Shown: positions 23,025 to 33,957 of the stretch, one piece after another
Numbering within the stretch: position 1 is the first letter of the stretch
Layout of the letters: each line of letters opens with the position of its first letter
DNA from: Paragorgia papillata
Lineage: Eukaryota; Cnidaria; Anthozoa; Scleralcyonacea; Coralliidae
Length of the DNA: 64,000 bases
Assembly: GCA_035771165.1 (NCBI GenBank)
Contig: JAWNZC010000298.1
Coordinates: 17,501 to 81,500 of the forward strand
Direction: 5' to 3'
Program-made: the position numbers and the translations under genes
Notes under the pieces: generated by a model
What the model saw: the letters and a program-made list of their open reading frames with translations, nothing else
The model's database searches: none
What the model was told of the DNA's origin: nothing

Positions 23025-23680
23025 GTTCACGATCACCGAGCCGTTGCCAAAAAAAACCCTGAGATATTGAGTTCGTTATCACAGAGTGAGGTTGTCTAAA
23101 AACACTTCGGTCGCGATGATAAATCCTTTATCACATTTGTGATCATTGATTAAAGCTTATTTTCCCAACCACGGGGCAATTAGCTTGATTTATGCGTCGT
23201 TGGGAGTAACTAATTAATACGGACATTTAGCATGGCGCTTTTTCTGGCAAACGGCAAACCTCAAGATGTCACGTGACCATGGTCTTGCCGTCGCATTTGC
23301 CGTTTGGGATTCACGTTTCAACGTCTAGGAGCCCCGGCGTAAGTGACTTACGGCAAGGTTTTTTAGCAACTTAAAATAAATAAACTCGCGTTTAAGGCTA
23401 AAATTTAAGTTTTTGTATTTGCTCGCTACGTAATTGTTAAGTTTTTAACGTTTAACATTGAACTATATATTAGATTAGCTAAGCTTTGTTTAACCCACCT
23501 TAAAGCGGCCGCCATTTTGAATATTTACCAAAATGCCGGCGAAGTGGACCGCAAACGGCAAACCACTAACCGCTAGCTTCAGTTTGCCGTTTGCCGTTTC
23601 CCGGTATCAACGTGATGCTAAATGTCCCTATTATAAATAAAAAACCGCGGTACATCAAAGAAAACTGAGGTGATCGTGAA
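23025..23680. mobile_element. TA-flanked MITE (outer of a nested pair)
   Basis: gttcacgatcacc at the left and ggtgatcgtgaac at the right are perfect 13-bp terminal inverted repeats, each flanked by TA, as expected for Tc1/mariner-type insertion. No ORF. It is interrupted by the element at 23,220-23,628. The motif gatcgtgaacta also occurs at 33,685. Confidence 0.75.
23220..23628. mobile_element. TA-flanked MITE (inner of a nested pair), ggacatttagcat family
   Basis: Ends ggacatttagcat and atgctaaatgtcc, flanked by TA on both sides. Inner inverted block: ggcaaacggcaaac / gtttgccgtttgcc. A related text (gggacctttagc) occurs at 41,549. From memory, gggacctttagcatcacg-type repeats are common in anthozoan genomes. 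Confidence 0.75.
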
Positions 23681-23770
23681 CTAATAAAACTTTGGGGCTA
23701 GTTGGCCACATTTGCCTAGCTGGCCCGGTTGCCATGTAATCGAAATTTTGAAACAAGACACGATGAACAT

Positions 23771-24123
23771 ACACTCTAAAAACAGGTATTGGCAAGATGT
23801 GTTTTAGAACACACCAAGGTGTGTTGTAAATCACACTGAGATGTGTTACAACACACCTTTCAATACTTCTTTTTTATAACACACCTTGGTGTGTTCAAAA
23901 ACATACCTTGATGTGTTTGAAAACACACCTTGATTTCTGGGCGAATGCATACTGGCGTGTTACATAACACACCTTCAGTTTACACGCCTCTGAATAACAC
24001 ACCTTTTTCAACAAGTGATGTGTTTTTTAACACACTTTACAAACTTAACACACCATTAAGAATAATACATATTTTATCTTAACACACCTTAGGGAAAAAA
24101 ACACACCTTTAGAAATAACACGC
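23771..24123. repeat. Cluster of AACACACC / GGTGTGTT motifs
   Basis: About 350 bp holding more than a dozen ACACACC or GGTGTGTT units in both orientations, including palindromes such as aacacaccttggtgtgtt. It begins with acactctaaaaacagg. The spacing is irregular, unlike a microsatellite. It resembles in design the telescoping inverted-repeat MITEs seen in fish genomes (ACACTGTAAAAA-type ends), but I cannot assign a family. Confidence 0.75.
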
Positions 24124-24322
24124 ATGAGAGGGCTGGCCCTCCTCCATTAAAAACACCCCCCTAAGGAAGCTATAAGTTCTCTTTTCCATAACTCTATAAG
24201 AATGGAGCTAAAATGACCTAAAATTTGCTTGCATTCTATTTGATGAATTAGGCCATAATCTTTCGCCGCTACTACTCTAAGAAAAAATTTTAGAACAATG
24301 AACGGAGTAATGGGCCACTCAC

Positions 24323-24708
24323 CAGTTAGCACTATTAATTGTTTTGTCCCAGGAGAAACGGTAATGTTGCTTACTACTGTATCCGAACTCTTGTTATACT
24401 TGTAGATTGTTGACGCCGAAGAGTCTAACAAGTAATAAAATTTCACTCCCACGGCAATATCAACATCACTTATAGTTCCTGTACGAACGACACCAATTTG
24501 AGTTGTATCACCGTCGTAACTGGTTTTCTGGATGACGAATTCAGTCTCGTCTGTAAAACGAATCCAATATACTGTTTTGTTAGTGGGGTCTACGGCGAGA
24601 TAAGGCGAAACTCCTGGTCCGTCACTGATTACGGACAGGGCATCCTCTGAAAGACTGTAGCGGAGGAGGTTGCGGCTGGTATCGTGATCCGTTGATATAA
24701 ACAACGAT
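24323..24708 (-). CDS. Beta-propeller exon 3 of the LRP-like modular gene (propeller 1, second half)
   Basis: A 386-nt exon, residues about 148-276, with acceptor tttcaag|AT and donor ACTG|gtgagt. It enters phase 2 and leaves phase 1, identical to exon 9. Motifs: YLAVDPTNKTVYWIRFTDET (closest match to the LDLR class-B AVDPxxxxxYWxD pattern), VDIAVGVKFYYLLDSSASTI and KYNKSSDTVVSNIT. Together with exon 2 it makes about 256 residues, the usual size of a six-bladed propeller. Confidence 0.92.
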
Positions 24709-24763
24709 CTTGAAAGATAATTAAATATTTTGTGTGAGTGCCAAATTTCTTGCATTTGCAGTG

Positions 24764-24899
<136 letters not shown>

Positions 24900-25369
24900 T
24901 GTTACATTATGCAATGTTTCTTGCAACTTGTCTTGCATTACACCAAGCTCGCAAACGTACCACATGCACTACGTGTATACGTGAAACTTATCATAGGTAA
25001 GATCTACGTTTACAACATTTCAGTGTCTTTTGATTTAAACTTCTCGGGTAGCGTTTGTTTACATTGCATAATTCCAAACTGGAAAATCCTGTCCTTGTGT
25101 ATCAATATTAACATTCTCGAGATGAGAATTATCGGCCAGCAATTTAAATGTGTCTTTTGTTCACAATTTATGGTTATATATTGAAATTCCGAGTCTTGGT
25201 GCCTAGTCCATCACGGAATTTGGGTGACATATTGACAACATTATCTGGCAGAGGCTACTTTTCTTTCCCTCTTCCCATCATTCCTCGCGCGTCTTCTCCT
25301 CCGAGCCTCTGCGGAGGAGAGAGATATCTAACCTAAGTTACTATATTTCAATTTCTGAAAAAGACTTAC

Positions 25370-25751
25370 TGATTGTACGGATCAATTCCAATGTCTTTAT
25401 AATCTAAGTCCTGTAAACTGGCAATGTTTGGCAAAGAGGCCCCTGCGAATGACAACGATCGAACCTTATTTTCCTCTTGTTTGTTTAGATAATAAACTGT
25501 TTTGTTTACGCCATTGACTGCAAACGGTCCAATGTTAGAGGACGACTCAACGTCCTGCTTGTCGCTTCCATCCAAATTAGAGCTGTACAGAGTTACTGGA
25601 GTGGTATCAAAGTACCACAGTTTGTAGTTTACTCCATCATAACCTAATGTGGCACTTTCGGCTGAGAGGATTGTTGTCGATTCGCCTCCGTTGACAGAGA
25701 CGTATGAGATGTGAGTGGCATTGGCATAATATATATATTCTCCAGATGCCC
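25370..25751 (-). CDS. Beta-propeller exon 2 of the LRP-like modular gene (propeller 1, first half)
   Basis: A 382-nt exon, residues about 21-147, with acceptor ccgacag|GG and donor AATCA|gtaagt. It enters phase 1 and leaves phase 2. Blade motifs: EYIYYANATHISYVSV, LGYDGVNYKLWYFDT, YSSNLDGSDKQ, AVNGVNKTVYYLNKQ and DIGIDPYNQ. The IDPYNQ end parallels DTDPANK of exon 8. The open frame upstream of the first internal Met was checked by eye and has no stop. Confidence 0.92.
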
Positions 25752-25941
25752 CTGTCGGAAAAGTTGAGATTAATAATATGTGGTCAAAAACGCATGTTTA
25801 ATTTTCAGTTTTTAGTTTTTGTAAGCAAGGTTTATCATTATTAGTTGGGGTGGGAAGTAGGGGTTAAGGCCACTTATTTCTTTTAAATGCTACATACCGG
25901 CATATAAGTACAAAAGTACCGAGAATATACCTAGTTCTTAC

Positions 25942-26002
25942 CGTCTATTTGACGAAATTGAAAGCTTCCGATTAAAGCAACTAACACAAGATGAATATAC
26001 AT
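25942..26002 (-). CDS. First coding exon of the LRP-like modular gene (signal peptide)
   Basis: ATG at 26,002-26,000 opens a 20-codon stretch MYIHLVLVALIGSFQFRQID ending at donor GACG|gtaaga in phase 1, which joins exon 2 without a stop. The hydrophobic core (HLVLVALIGSF) and position make it a signal peptide, so the protein enters the secretory pathway. A possible acceptor (ttgtttatag) lies immediately before the ATG, so an upstream non-coding exon is possible. The joined gene encodes signal peptide, propeller, 4 EGF, propeller, at least 2 EGF. This is reminiscent of LDL-receptor-related proteins, but with relaxed YWTD motifs and no LDL-A module in view. Ligand and function are unknown. Confidence 0.85.
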
Positions 26003-26330
26003 CTATAAACAAAAAGAATAACAATCTTTGGTGAATTTAGTATGTCGTTTCGTCATAACGAATATAATTGTTTTGTGCGCACGGATATATTTTATGCACG
26101 CGTTGTTTGACGTTCAACGTATAGACATGCGCACACTGTGTTACGCTGTTCAACCTGTCTCACCTTTGTCTCACCTTAGCCAAGTGTATCACAGTCGTCC
26201 AGAGCAAAGAATTAATACTTTATCATATCACGTTATTTGCCAGCAACAATATTTTAATCATTTGATTAGATAGTTATAATCGAGTTTGAAGGGATATAGA
26301 GTATAGCTGATAATCTAACATATATCTTAT
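26003..26330 (-). promoter_or_regulatory. Putative upstream region of the LRP-like gene
   Basis: The 330 bp between the ATG and the giant tandem array. The promoter or 5' UTR may lie here or beyond the array. I see no TATA box in a convincing position and claim no specific site. Confidence 0.3.
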
Positions 26331-26472
26331 ATTTTATTTTATTTTATTTCATTTCATTTCATTTCATTTCATTTGACTAACTGACTGACTGACTGACTGA
26401 CTGACTGACTGACTGACTGACTGACTGACTGACTGACTGACTGACTGACTGACTGACTGACTGACTGACTGA

Positions 26473-26520
<48 letters not shown>
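26331..26520. repeat. (TTTTA)n, (CATTT)n, (CTGA)n and (CTGG)n blocks, left edge of giant array
   Basis: TTTTA to CATTT pentamers (about 26,331-26,374), then (CTGA)n to about 26,478, then (CTGG)n to about 26,520. The blocks are sharply bounded. Confidence 0.95.
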
Positions 26521-26522
<2 letters not shown>

Positions 26523-26586
26523 TAACTAACTAACTAACTAATTAACTAACTAACTAATTAACTAACTAACTAACTAACTAACTAAT

Positions 26587-26649
<63 letters not shown>

Positions 26650-26906
26650 TTAACTAACTAACTAACTGACTAACTGACTAACTGACTAACTGACTAACTG
26701 ACTAACTGACTAACTGACTAACTGACTAACTGACTAACTGACTAACTGACTAACTGACTAACTGACTAACTGACTAACTGACTAACTGACTAACTGACTA
26801 ACTGACTAACTGACTAACTGACTAACTGACTAACTGACTAACTGACTAACTGACTAACTGACTAACTGACTAACTGACTAACTGACTAACTAACTAACTA
26901 ACTAAT

Positions 26907-26996
<90 letters not shown>

Positions 26997-27066
26997 CCTA
27001 ACTAACCAACTAACCAACTAACTAACTAACTAACTATCTAACTAACTAATTAACTAACTAACTAAT

Positions 27067-27125
<59 letters not shown>

Positions 27126-27194
27126 CTATCTATCTAACTAACTATAACTAACTAACTATCTAACTAACTAACTATAACTAACTATAACTAACTA

Positions 27195-27263
<69 letters not shown>

Positions 27264-27332
27264 GACTAACTGACTAACTGACTAACTGGCTAACTGACTA
27301 ACTAACTGACTAACTGACTAACTAACTAACTA

Positions 27333-27367
<35 letters not shown>

Positions 27368-27378
27368 ACTAACTAACT

Positions 27379-27440
<62 letters not shown>

Positions 27441-27456
27441 CTAACTAACTAACTAT

Positions 27457-27492
<36 letters not shown>

Positions 27493-27504
27493 CTAACTAA
27501 CTAT

Positions 27505-27540
<36 letters not shown>

Positions 27541-27970
27541 ACTAACTAACTAACTAAACTAACTATAACTAACTACTAACTAACTAAACTAACTAAACTA
27601 ACTAACTAACTAACTACTACTAACTAACAATAACTATTAACTAACTAACTAAACTATAACTAACTAACTAACTAATAACTAACTATAACTAACTAACTAC
27701 TAACTAACTATATTAACTAACTAACTATAACTAACTATAACTAACTATACTAAACTAACTATACTAACTAACTATAACTAACTATAACTAACTACTAACT
27801 AACTAACTATAAACTAACTATAACTAACTATATTAACTAACTTATACTATAACTAACTAACTATAACTAACTAATAACTAACTATAAAACTAACTATAAC
27901 TATAATAACTATAACTAACTACTATAACTAACTATAAACTAACTATAACTATAATATCTAACTATAACTA
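26521..27970. repeat. (TAAC)n and (TAACTGAC)n array, forward orientation
   Basis: Perfect TAAC blocks with (TAAT) variants, an interior (TAACTGAC)n higher-order block (about 26,666-26,886), then increasingly irregular TAAC mixed with TATAAC towards 27,970. The right part is noisy, as expected for true degeneration or a poor consensus. Confidence 0.95.
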
Positions 27971-28330
27971 AGTTAGTGAGTTTAACTAGTTATAGTTAGT
28001 GAGTTAGTTTAGTAAACTAGTTATAGTTAGTGTTAGTTAGTGTTAGTTTATATATAACTATTAGTAACCTGTTAGTCGTTATAGTTAGTGAGTAGTAGTT
28101 AGTGATTAGAGAGTGTTAGTACTATGTTATTTTAGTTAGTGTTAGTAGTTAGTTAGTGTTAGAGTTACTTATAGTGTTTAGTAGTGTTAGTTAGTGCGTT
28201 AGTTAGTGTATATTTTAGTTAAGTTAGTTAGGTGTAAGCTAGTTAGTGTTAGTTGCGTTATATATTTAGTGGCGTGTTAGTTCAGTTAGTGAGTTAGTGT
28301 TAGTTAGTGTTAGTTAGTGTTAGTAGTGTT
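27971..28330. repeat. (GTTA)n array, inverted orientation
   Basis: At about 27,971 the array flips to the complementary motif (gttagtgagttagttt...). GTTAG/GTGTTAG units dominate, with scattered indels. Confidence 0.9.
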
Positions 28331-29550
28331 ATTTGATTTAGGGTTAGTTAGGGTTAGTTAGTGTTAGGTTATTAGTGTTAGTAGTTTTATTTATTTTCGT
28401 TAGTTAGTTAGGGTTAGTCTGTTAGTTCGTTAGTGTTAGTTAGTTAGTTAGTTTGTTAGTTCGTGTTAGTTAGGGTTAGGGTTAGGTTTAGGGTTTTTAG
28501 TGTTCGTTAGGGTTTTAGGGTTAGGGTTAGGTTTAGTGTTAGGGTTAGGGTTAGTGTTAGGGTTAGTTAGTTAGGGTTAGGTTAGGGTGTTAGGGTTAGG
28601 GTTAGGTTAGGTTAGGGTTAGGGTTAGGGTTAGGGTTAGGGTTAGGTTAGGGTTAGTGGGTTAGGGTTAGGTTAGGGTTATTAGGGTATAGGGTTTAGGG
28701 TTAGGGTTAGTTGTTAGGGTTAGGGTTAGGGTTAGGGTTAGTGTGTTTTAGGGTTTTTAGGGTTAGGGTTAGTTTTTCGTTAGGGTTAGGGTTAGGGTTA
28801 GTTAGGCGTTAGGGTTAGGGTTAGGGTTAGGGTTAGGTTAGGTTAGGGTTAGGGTTAGGGTTAGGTTAGGGTTCTTAGGTTCTTAGGTGTTAGGGTTAGG
28901 GTTAGGGTTAGTTAGGGTTAGTTGGGTTAGGGTTAGGGTTAGTTAGTTAGGGTTAGGGTTAGGTTAGGGTTAGGGTTAGGGTTAGGGTTAGGTTAGGTTA
29001 GGGTTGTTAGGTTAGGGTTAGGGTTAGTGTTAGGGTGTAGGGTTAGGGTTAGTTTAGGTTAGGGTTAGGGTTAGGGTTAGGGTTAACTAGGGTTAGGGTT
29101 AGGGTTAGGGGTTAGTTAGGGTTAGGGTTAGTGGTGTTAGGTGTAGTTAGGTTAGTTTTATAGGGTTAGGGTTAGTTAGGGTTAGGTTAGGGTTAGGGTT
29201 AGGGTTAGGGTTAGGGTTAGTTAGGGTTAGTTAGGTTAGTTAGGTTCGTTAGGGTTAGGGTTAGGGTTAGGGTTTTAGGGTTAGGTTACTAGGTTAGGTT
29301 AGGTTAGGGGTCTTAGTGGTTAGGTTAGGTTAGTGTTAGTTTTTTAGTGTTAGTTAGGGTTAGGGTTAGGTTAGGGTTAGGGTTATTAGGTTAGTTAGTG
29401 GGTTAGTTAACTGTTAGTTGGGTATAACTTAGGTTAGGGTTAGTTAGGTTAGGGTTAGTGTTAGTTAGTGTTAGGGTTAGTGGTTAGGGTTATTAGGGTT
29501 AGGGTTATTAGGGTTAGTTAGTTTAACTTAGGGTTAGGGTTAGTTAGGGT
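28331..29550 (+). repeat. Interstitial (TTAGGG)n telomere-like array
   Basis: About 1.2 kb dominated by ggttagggttaggg with many units shortened to GTTAG or GGTTAG. TTAGGG is the telomere repeat of most metazoans including cnidarians and sponges. The G-rich strand is on the plus strand. Confidence 0.92.
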
Positions 29551-30492
29551 TAGTTAGTTATTCTTAGTTAGTTTAGTTAGTTAGGGTTGTTTAGGTTATA
29601 ACTTAGTGTTAACTAACTGTTCTTAACTTAGGGTGTATAATCTAACTTAGGGTTATTTAACTGGTATTAACTATCTTAGTTGGGTAGTTATTAGTTTAGG
29701 TTAGTGTTATTATAACTAACTTAGTAACTTACTATTATTGTAACTAGGGTTAACTTAGTGTTTAGTCTAGTGTTAACTTATGTTATAACTAACTGTTAAC
29801 TAACTATAACTAACTATAACTAACTAACTATAACATAACTAACTGTAACTAACTATAACTAACTATAACTAACTATAACTAACTATAACTAACTAACTAA
29901 CTAACTATAAATAACTATAACTAACTATAACTAACTATAACTATAACTAACTATAACTAACTATAACTAACTATAACTACTATAACTTAACTATAATAAC
30001 TAACTAACTATACTAACTAACTATAACTAACTATAACTAACTATAGCTAACTATATACTATAAATAACTTAACTATAACTAACTATAGCTAACTATAACT
30101 AACTATAACTAACTATAACTAACTACAACTAACTATAACTAACTAACTATATAACTAACTATAACTAACTACTATAACTAACTAACTATAACTAACTATA
30201 ACTAATTATAAACTATAACTATACTATAACTAACTATAACTAACTATAACTATAACTAACTATAACTAACTATAACTAACTATAACTAACTATAACTAAC
30301 TATAACTAACTATAACTAACTATAACTAACTATAACTAACTATAACTAACTATAACTAACTATAACTAACTATAACTAACTATAACTAACTATAACTAAC
30401 TATAACTAACTATAACTAACTACAACTATCTATAACACTAACTATAACTAAATATAACTAACTATAACACTAACTATAACTAACTAACTAAC
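29551..30492. repeat. Mixed transition then (TAACTATAAC)n array, forward orientation
   Basis: Between about 29,551 and 29,780 GTTA and TAAC units are interspersed. From about 29,780 a 10-bp TAACTATAAC repeat runs almost perfectly (30,230-30,420 is the most regular) to the array edge. Confidence 0.92.
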
Positions 30493-30588
30493 TACCTAAT
30501 TAGTCAAAATGTTTGAACAAATTTAAGTTAGTTCTGCTTCTCTAAGATTAGGGTTAGTGTGTTAAGTTGAAGGCTAGCTTTACCATTA

Positions 30589-31510
30589 CAGTCCTTCCGC
30601 TTGGAAATTTCACAAAAGGAAATTTTAGCATTTGGAAGGGGGAAAAAAAGGAAATAAAATTTGGAAGGAAATTGGAAGGAAATTTGGTATATGGAAGGAA
30701 AATGGAAGGAAATTTAGAAATTCAAACTTTTTCTTTAATTAAAAGTTGATGAAACTGCTTATTTTTTACTTTCGGGTTCAAAAACGTGTATAAATTAAAA
30801 ACACGAGTAGTAATATATGATCCGCGGGGATGCGTGGGGTTAAATAGGGTTTTAAAGCAGAAGATTGCTACACAAATAGCGCAGGCTCAATGTTTGCAAT
30901 TTATATTAAGAATGATTGCCTCGAGTCCAGAATCAACCTCGTCAGAAGATGAGGTTGATGATGGGGCTCCAGTTCCACCTCACTTGCAACTCCAAACCGG
31001 TACAAAGGTGCATTGATAATCACGTTATGTTTCAAACGTTTATCTGACAATTATTCTAGTTTCCAAAGGACTAAAGAGTTTGTAAATTTTTTGTAAACTT
31101 GAAGCTTATCTTTATTAGTTTTATAGTTATATAGGGAATGTAATTGCGAATTGTCAGTTGATTAGAATTTCACATTTAAAAACTGAAAATGGCCGTTGTC
31201 TAACTTGTCTATATGCGTAAATCAGCTGTATGGCTCGCGCGCATTGCATCTGCGCTTGTCCTACCGGACCTCGGAAAGCGTCGGAAATGTTCGGACCACA
31301 TTCATATTTTCTCATTGCGAGCTTTGCCATCGTCGAGCCACTCGAAAGCAAACTGGTGAAGTGTACGATCCAAATTTTAATCATTAGAAGAATGATTTAT
31401 AAGAGATTTTGGAGGGAAAACTGGAAGGAAATTTCAGATTTGGGGAAGGAAAGTTTGCTAAAAAACAAGGATAAGAAAGGAAATTTTGCTTTAGCCGAGT
31501 GGAAGCACTG
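30589..31510. mobile_element. hAT-like non-autonomous element
   Basis: The left end CAGTCCTTCCGCTTGG and the complement of the right end, CAGTGCTTCCACTCGG, match at 13 of 16 positions. The flanks tttaccat / tttaccaa match 7 of 8 if the left edge is moved two bases. aaggaaatt is repeated near both ends. It contains a 76-codon open frame (30,786-31,016, with SSPESTSSEDEVDDG) of unknown origin. Confidence 0.6.
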
Positions 31511-32162
31511 TTTACCAAGCTAAATCTTAAAGAAAATCTCAATATACAGTGGCTGTACCGTATTCTGTGTTCATTTGGGTTGTTTTTTTATACGGCAATC
31601 TTTCCCGTTAATTAGGATAAGATACGTAATTATAAGACTTAAATGATTTCGGATATAGTCTAGAAGAGTTAATCGCAAACTCAACTTCATATATTCATAT
31701 TTTCACACATTATGTATGCATTGTATTATCGCAATCTCCAATCTCTATTTAACAATCTCTAATTAACGAGTGTTAGAAATACTTGGAAACATCATTACAT
31801 ATTCCATGCATTCACTCTAAAATGCAAAGTCGTCACAAAAACATCAATCATCTTCGTGTTACGTTGGTTATTCAAACTAATTGTTCGCTGTTTTGTTTTT
31901 TCTGAAAAGATAATCCAACCGGACGGGGTTTTCAATAATGATCATTCATCATTCGACAACCCCATGCTGTTTTTCTCAAGTCGAAAAATATTGTCGTCGC
32001 ATTGGCCAGTTTAGCCAAAGCTCTTGTACGGGAGCAAAACAAATGGTCCGTTCAACGGATTTCTTGGATATAGTGATTTACTGTCAACTAGAGGACAAAT
32101 ATACTGGTATTTCAAGTTACAGTTCTGCTAAAGTCGTTTAGATTTCTAAACAAGTTTATTCA
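31511..32162. other. No gene seen
   Basis: AT-rich intergenic sequence; nothing recognised on either strand. Confidence 0.45.
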
Positions 32163-32353
32163 GAACTCGCGATCAAGCTCTCGGCAACGCCCTCCGTGGC
32201 TCAGTGGTCAGAGCTTTGCACTAGAATCGCAAGGTCGTGGGTTGAATTCCTGCCGGAAGGCTTGTGTAGTTGCATTTTTCGCAACTGGTCCCTGTTTGGT
32301 CTTAAAATGTATATATTCTACACTCGAATTTTCCTTCACCCAAAATCCTTAGA
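32163..32353 (+). mobile_element. tRNA-derived SINE, copy 1
   Basis: 191 bp with pol III A-box-like tggctcagtgg and B-box-like gggttgaattcc in tRNA spacing, a tRNA-unrelated tail (gcatttttcgcaactggtcc) and end atccttaga. Nearly identical to copy 2 starting 277 bp downstream. Confidence 0.85.
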
Positions 32354-32439
32354 ACATGCTATGTAATCGAGTGAAATGCCCAATATCACTTATAATATAC
32401 CCAATTCTCTACTGGCATTACCACCTTATTATATATATA

Positions 32440-32630
32440 GAACTCGCGATCAAGCTCTCGGCAACGCCCTCCGTGGCTCAGTGGTCAGAGCATTGCACTA
32501 GAATCGCAAGGTCGTGGGTTCAATTCCTGCCGGTAGGCCTGTGTAGTTGCATTTTTCGCAACTGGTCCCGGTTTGGTCTTAAAATGTATATATTCTACAC
32601 TCGAATTTTCCTTCACCCAAAATCCTTAGA
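32440..32630 (+). mobile_element. tRNA-derived SINE, copy 2
   Basis: 191 bp, same family and orientation as copy 1. A box tggctcagtgg at 32,474-32,484 and B box ggttcaattcc at 32,517-32,527. The B box is the consensus; copy 1 has ggttgaattcc. Confidence 0.88.
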
Positions 32631-32980
32631 TTATTCAACAAGGTATGGACAAGCCCACGCAGAAAAGAACCGCATGACTAACTCAGGCGGGTGGCAAAGC
32701 AGGGTTTTTTGGGAGGATTGTTAAACTCGAAAGCCAATCCTACTTTGACTCTTACACATTGTTTGTATTCCCACATCTAATTACTTGTCTCGACCCAGCC
32801 AAGTAAAGAATCAAACGTTTAACGTTACTGTTTAACTTATGTGCTGATTAATTTATAACGCCGCGCTTTCAAACTACTAGAATAGGATGTTTCAAAAGAA
32901 TACTAATTTATTTTCTAATAAGGGTTCCGGTTTTTTTTATACACACTGTAGATATTGCCCTTGTCAACAGGACAATATCT
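32631..32980. other. No gene seen
   Basis: Unremarkable until a small hairpin at 32,951-32,980 (gatattgcccttgtcaacag with gacaatatc). Confidence 0.4.
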
Positions 32981-33127
32981 AGATATTGCCCTGGTCAACA
33001 GGGCAATATATAGTAATTATATGTTTTTTCGAAAACCTCCTCAACTGTTAAATAAGTCAGTTAATAATTACCTGCTATATACCGTTTAGGAGGACATGTA
33101 CATGCATGACTATATGTATATAATTAT
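32981..33127 (+). repeat. ~145-bp direct repeat, left copy
   Basis: Starts agatattgccctggtcaaca, which folds with agggcaatat into a tight hairpin, and ends near catgcatgactatat. Nearly identical to 33,796-33,938. Confidence 0.85.
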
Positions 33128-33319
33128 ACCGTCTCGTTCTTTGTTGTCGCTTGACATTGACCCCAATACAAACACTACAATCATTTTACCAATACTGGAA
33201 CGTTTTAAAAGTCATTAAACTGACATCAAATATCAAATATCATAGTTAGTTAACCGTGACTTTTTTCAATTATAGAATTTATGTTGCTTTTTAAGCGCCG
33301 TCGTCGTCGTATCATCTTA

Positions 33320-33690
33320 GGGCCTGTCGTTTATATGGAGCCGAGTTACCCGGCTAGGCGAGTTACCCGGCAAGCCGAGTTGAAAAAAAATGAGTGTTTA
33401 TATGAGACGAGTCACTCGGCAAAGCCGCCCAAGCATTATAATGGTTTCATATTCCATGAGTAGTTTCCGATTGTCTTCATAAGTGGCGCGTGCGCTTTTG
33501 TGACGAATTCAAAATGGCTAGCCGAGTTACCCGGCAAGAGAGTGTTTATATGTGAATATTTTCATCATGCCGAGATCTCGGCTGTTTTGCCGGGATCTCG
33601 GCTAGCCGAGTTACCCGCCTGTCTCATATAAACACTGCCGGGATAACATTGAATTTCTATATATGGCGGGTACTCGCTCCATGTGATCGT
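33320..33690. mobile_element. MITE with internal ccgagttacccggc palindromes
   Basis: The left end tttatatggagccgagttac matches the complement of the right end tactcgctccatgtgat. GCCGAGTTACCC/GCCGGGT motifs and gtgtttatatgag recur internally. No ORF. It lies between the two 145-bp direct repeats. Confidence 0.65.
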
Positions 33691-33795
33691 GAACTAAATG
33701 TTGTTATTTGAATCAGTTTTCTTTGTTCTTTCCAGAGCTGTATCTATGATATATCCCAAGAGAACCGATAATTAAAAATTCAAGGCGCTGTATAT

Positions 33796-33938
33796 AGATA
33801 TTGCCCTGGTCAACAGGGCAATATATAGTAATTATATGTTTTTTCGAAAACCTCCTCAACTATTAAATAAGTCAGTTAATTACCTGCTATATACCGTTTA
33901 GGAGGACATGTACATGCATGATGACTATATATAATTAT
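33796..33938 (+). repeat. ~145-bp direct repeat, right copy
   Basis: Same sequence as 32,981-33,127 apart from a short deletion (taataa) and a few substitutions. Confidence 0.85.
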
Positions 33939-33957
33939 GAGCAACCTTAGCTCTTCA

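Noticed and set aside
26521..30492. Possible CRISPR-like array
   Set aside because: The units are 4-10 bp with no spacers, in clearly animal nuclear DNA.
30786..31016. 76-codon frame with an acidic SSEDEVDDG stretch
   Set aside because: Lies within a hAT-like non-autonomous element; no domain recognised and no splice support.
32200..32275. Functional tRNA gene
   Set aside because: A and B boxes are present, but the acceptor stem does not pair and a tRNA-unrelated tail is duplicated with it, as in a SINE.
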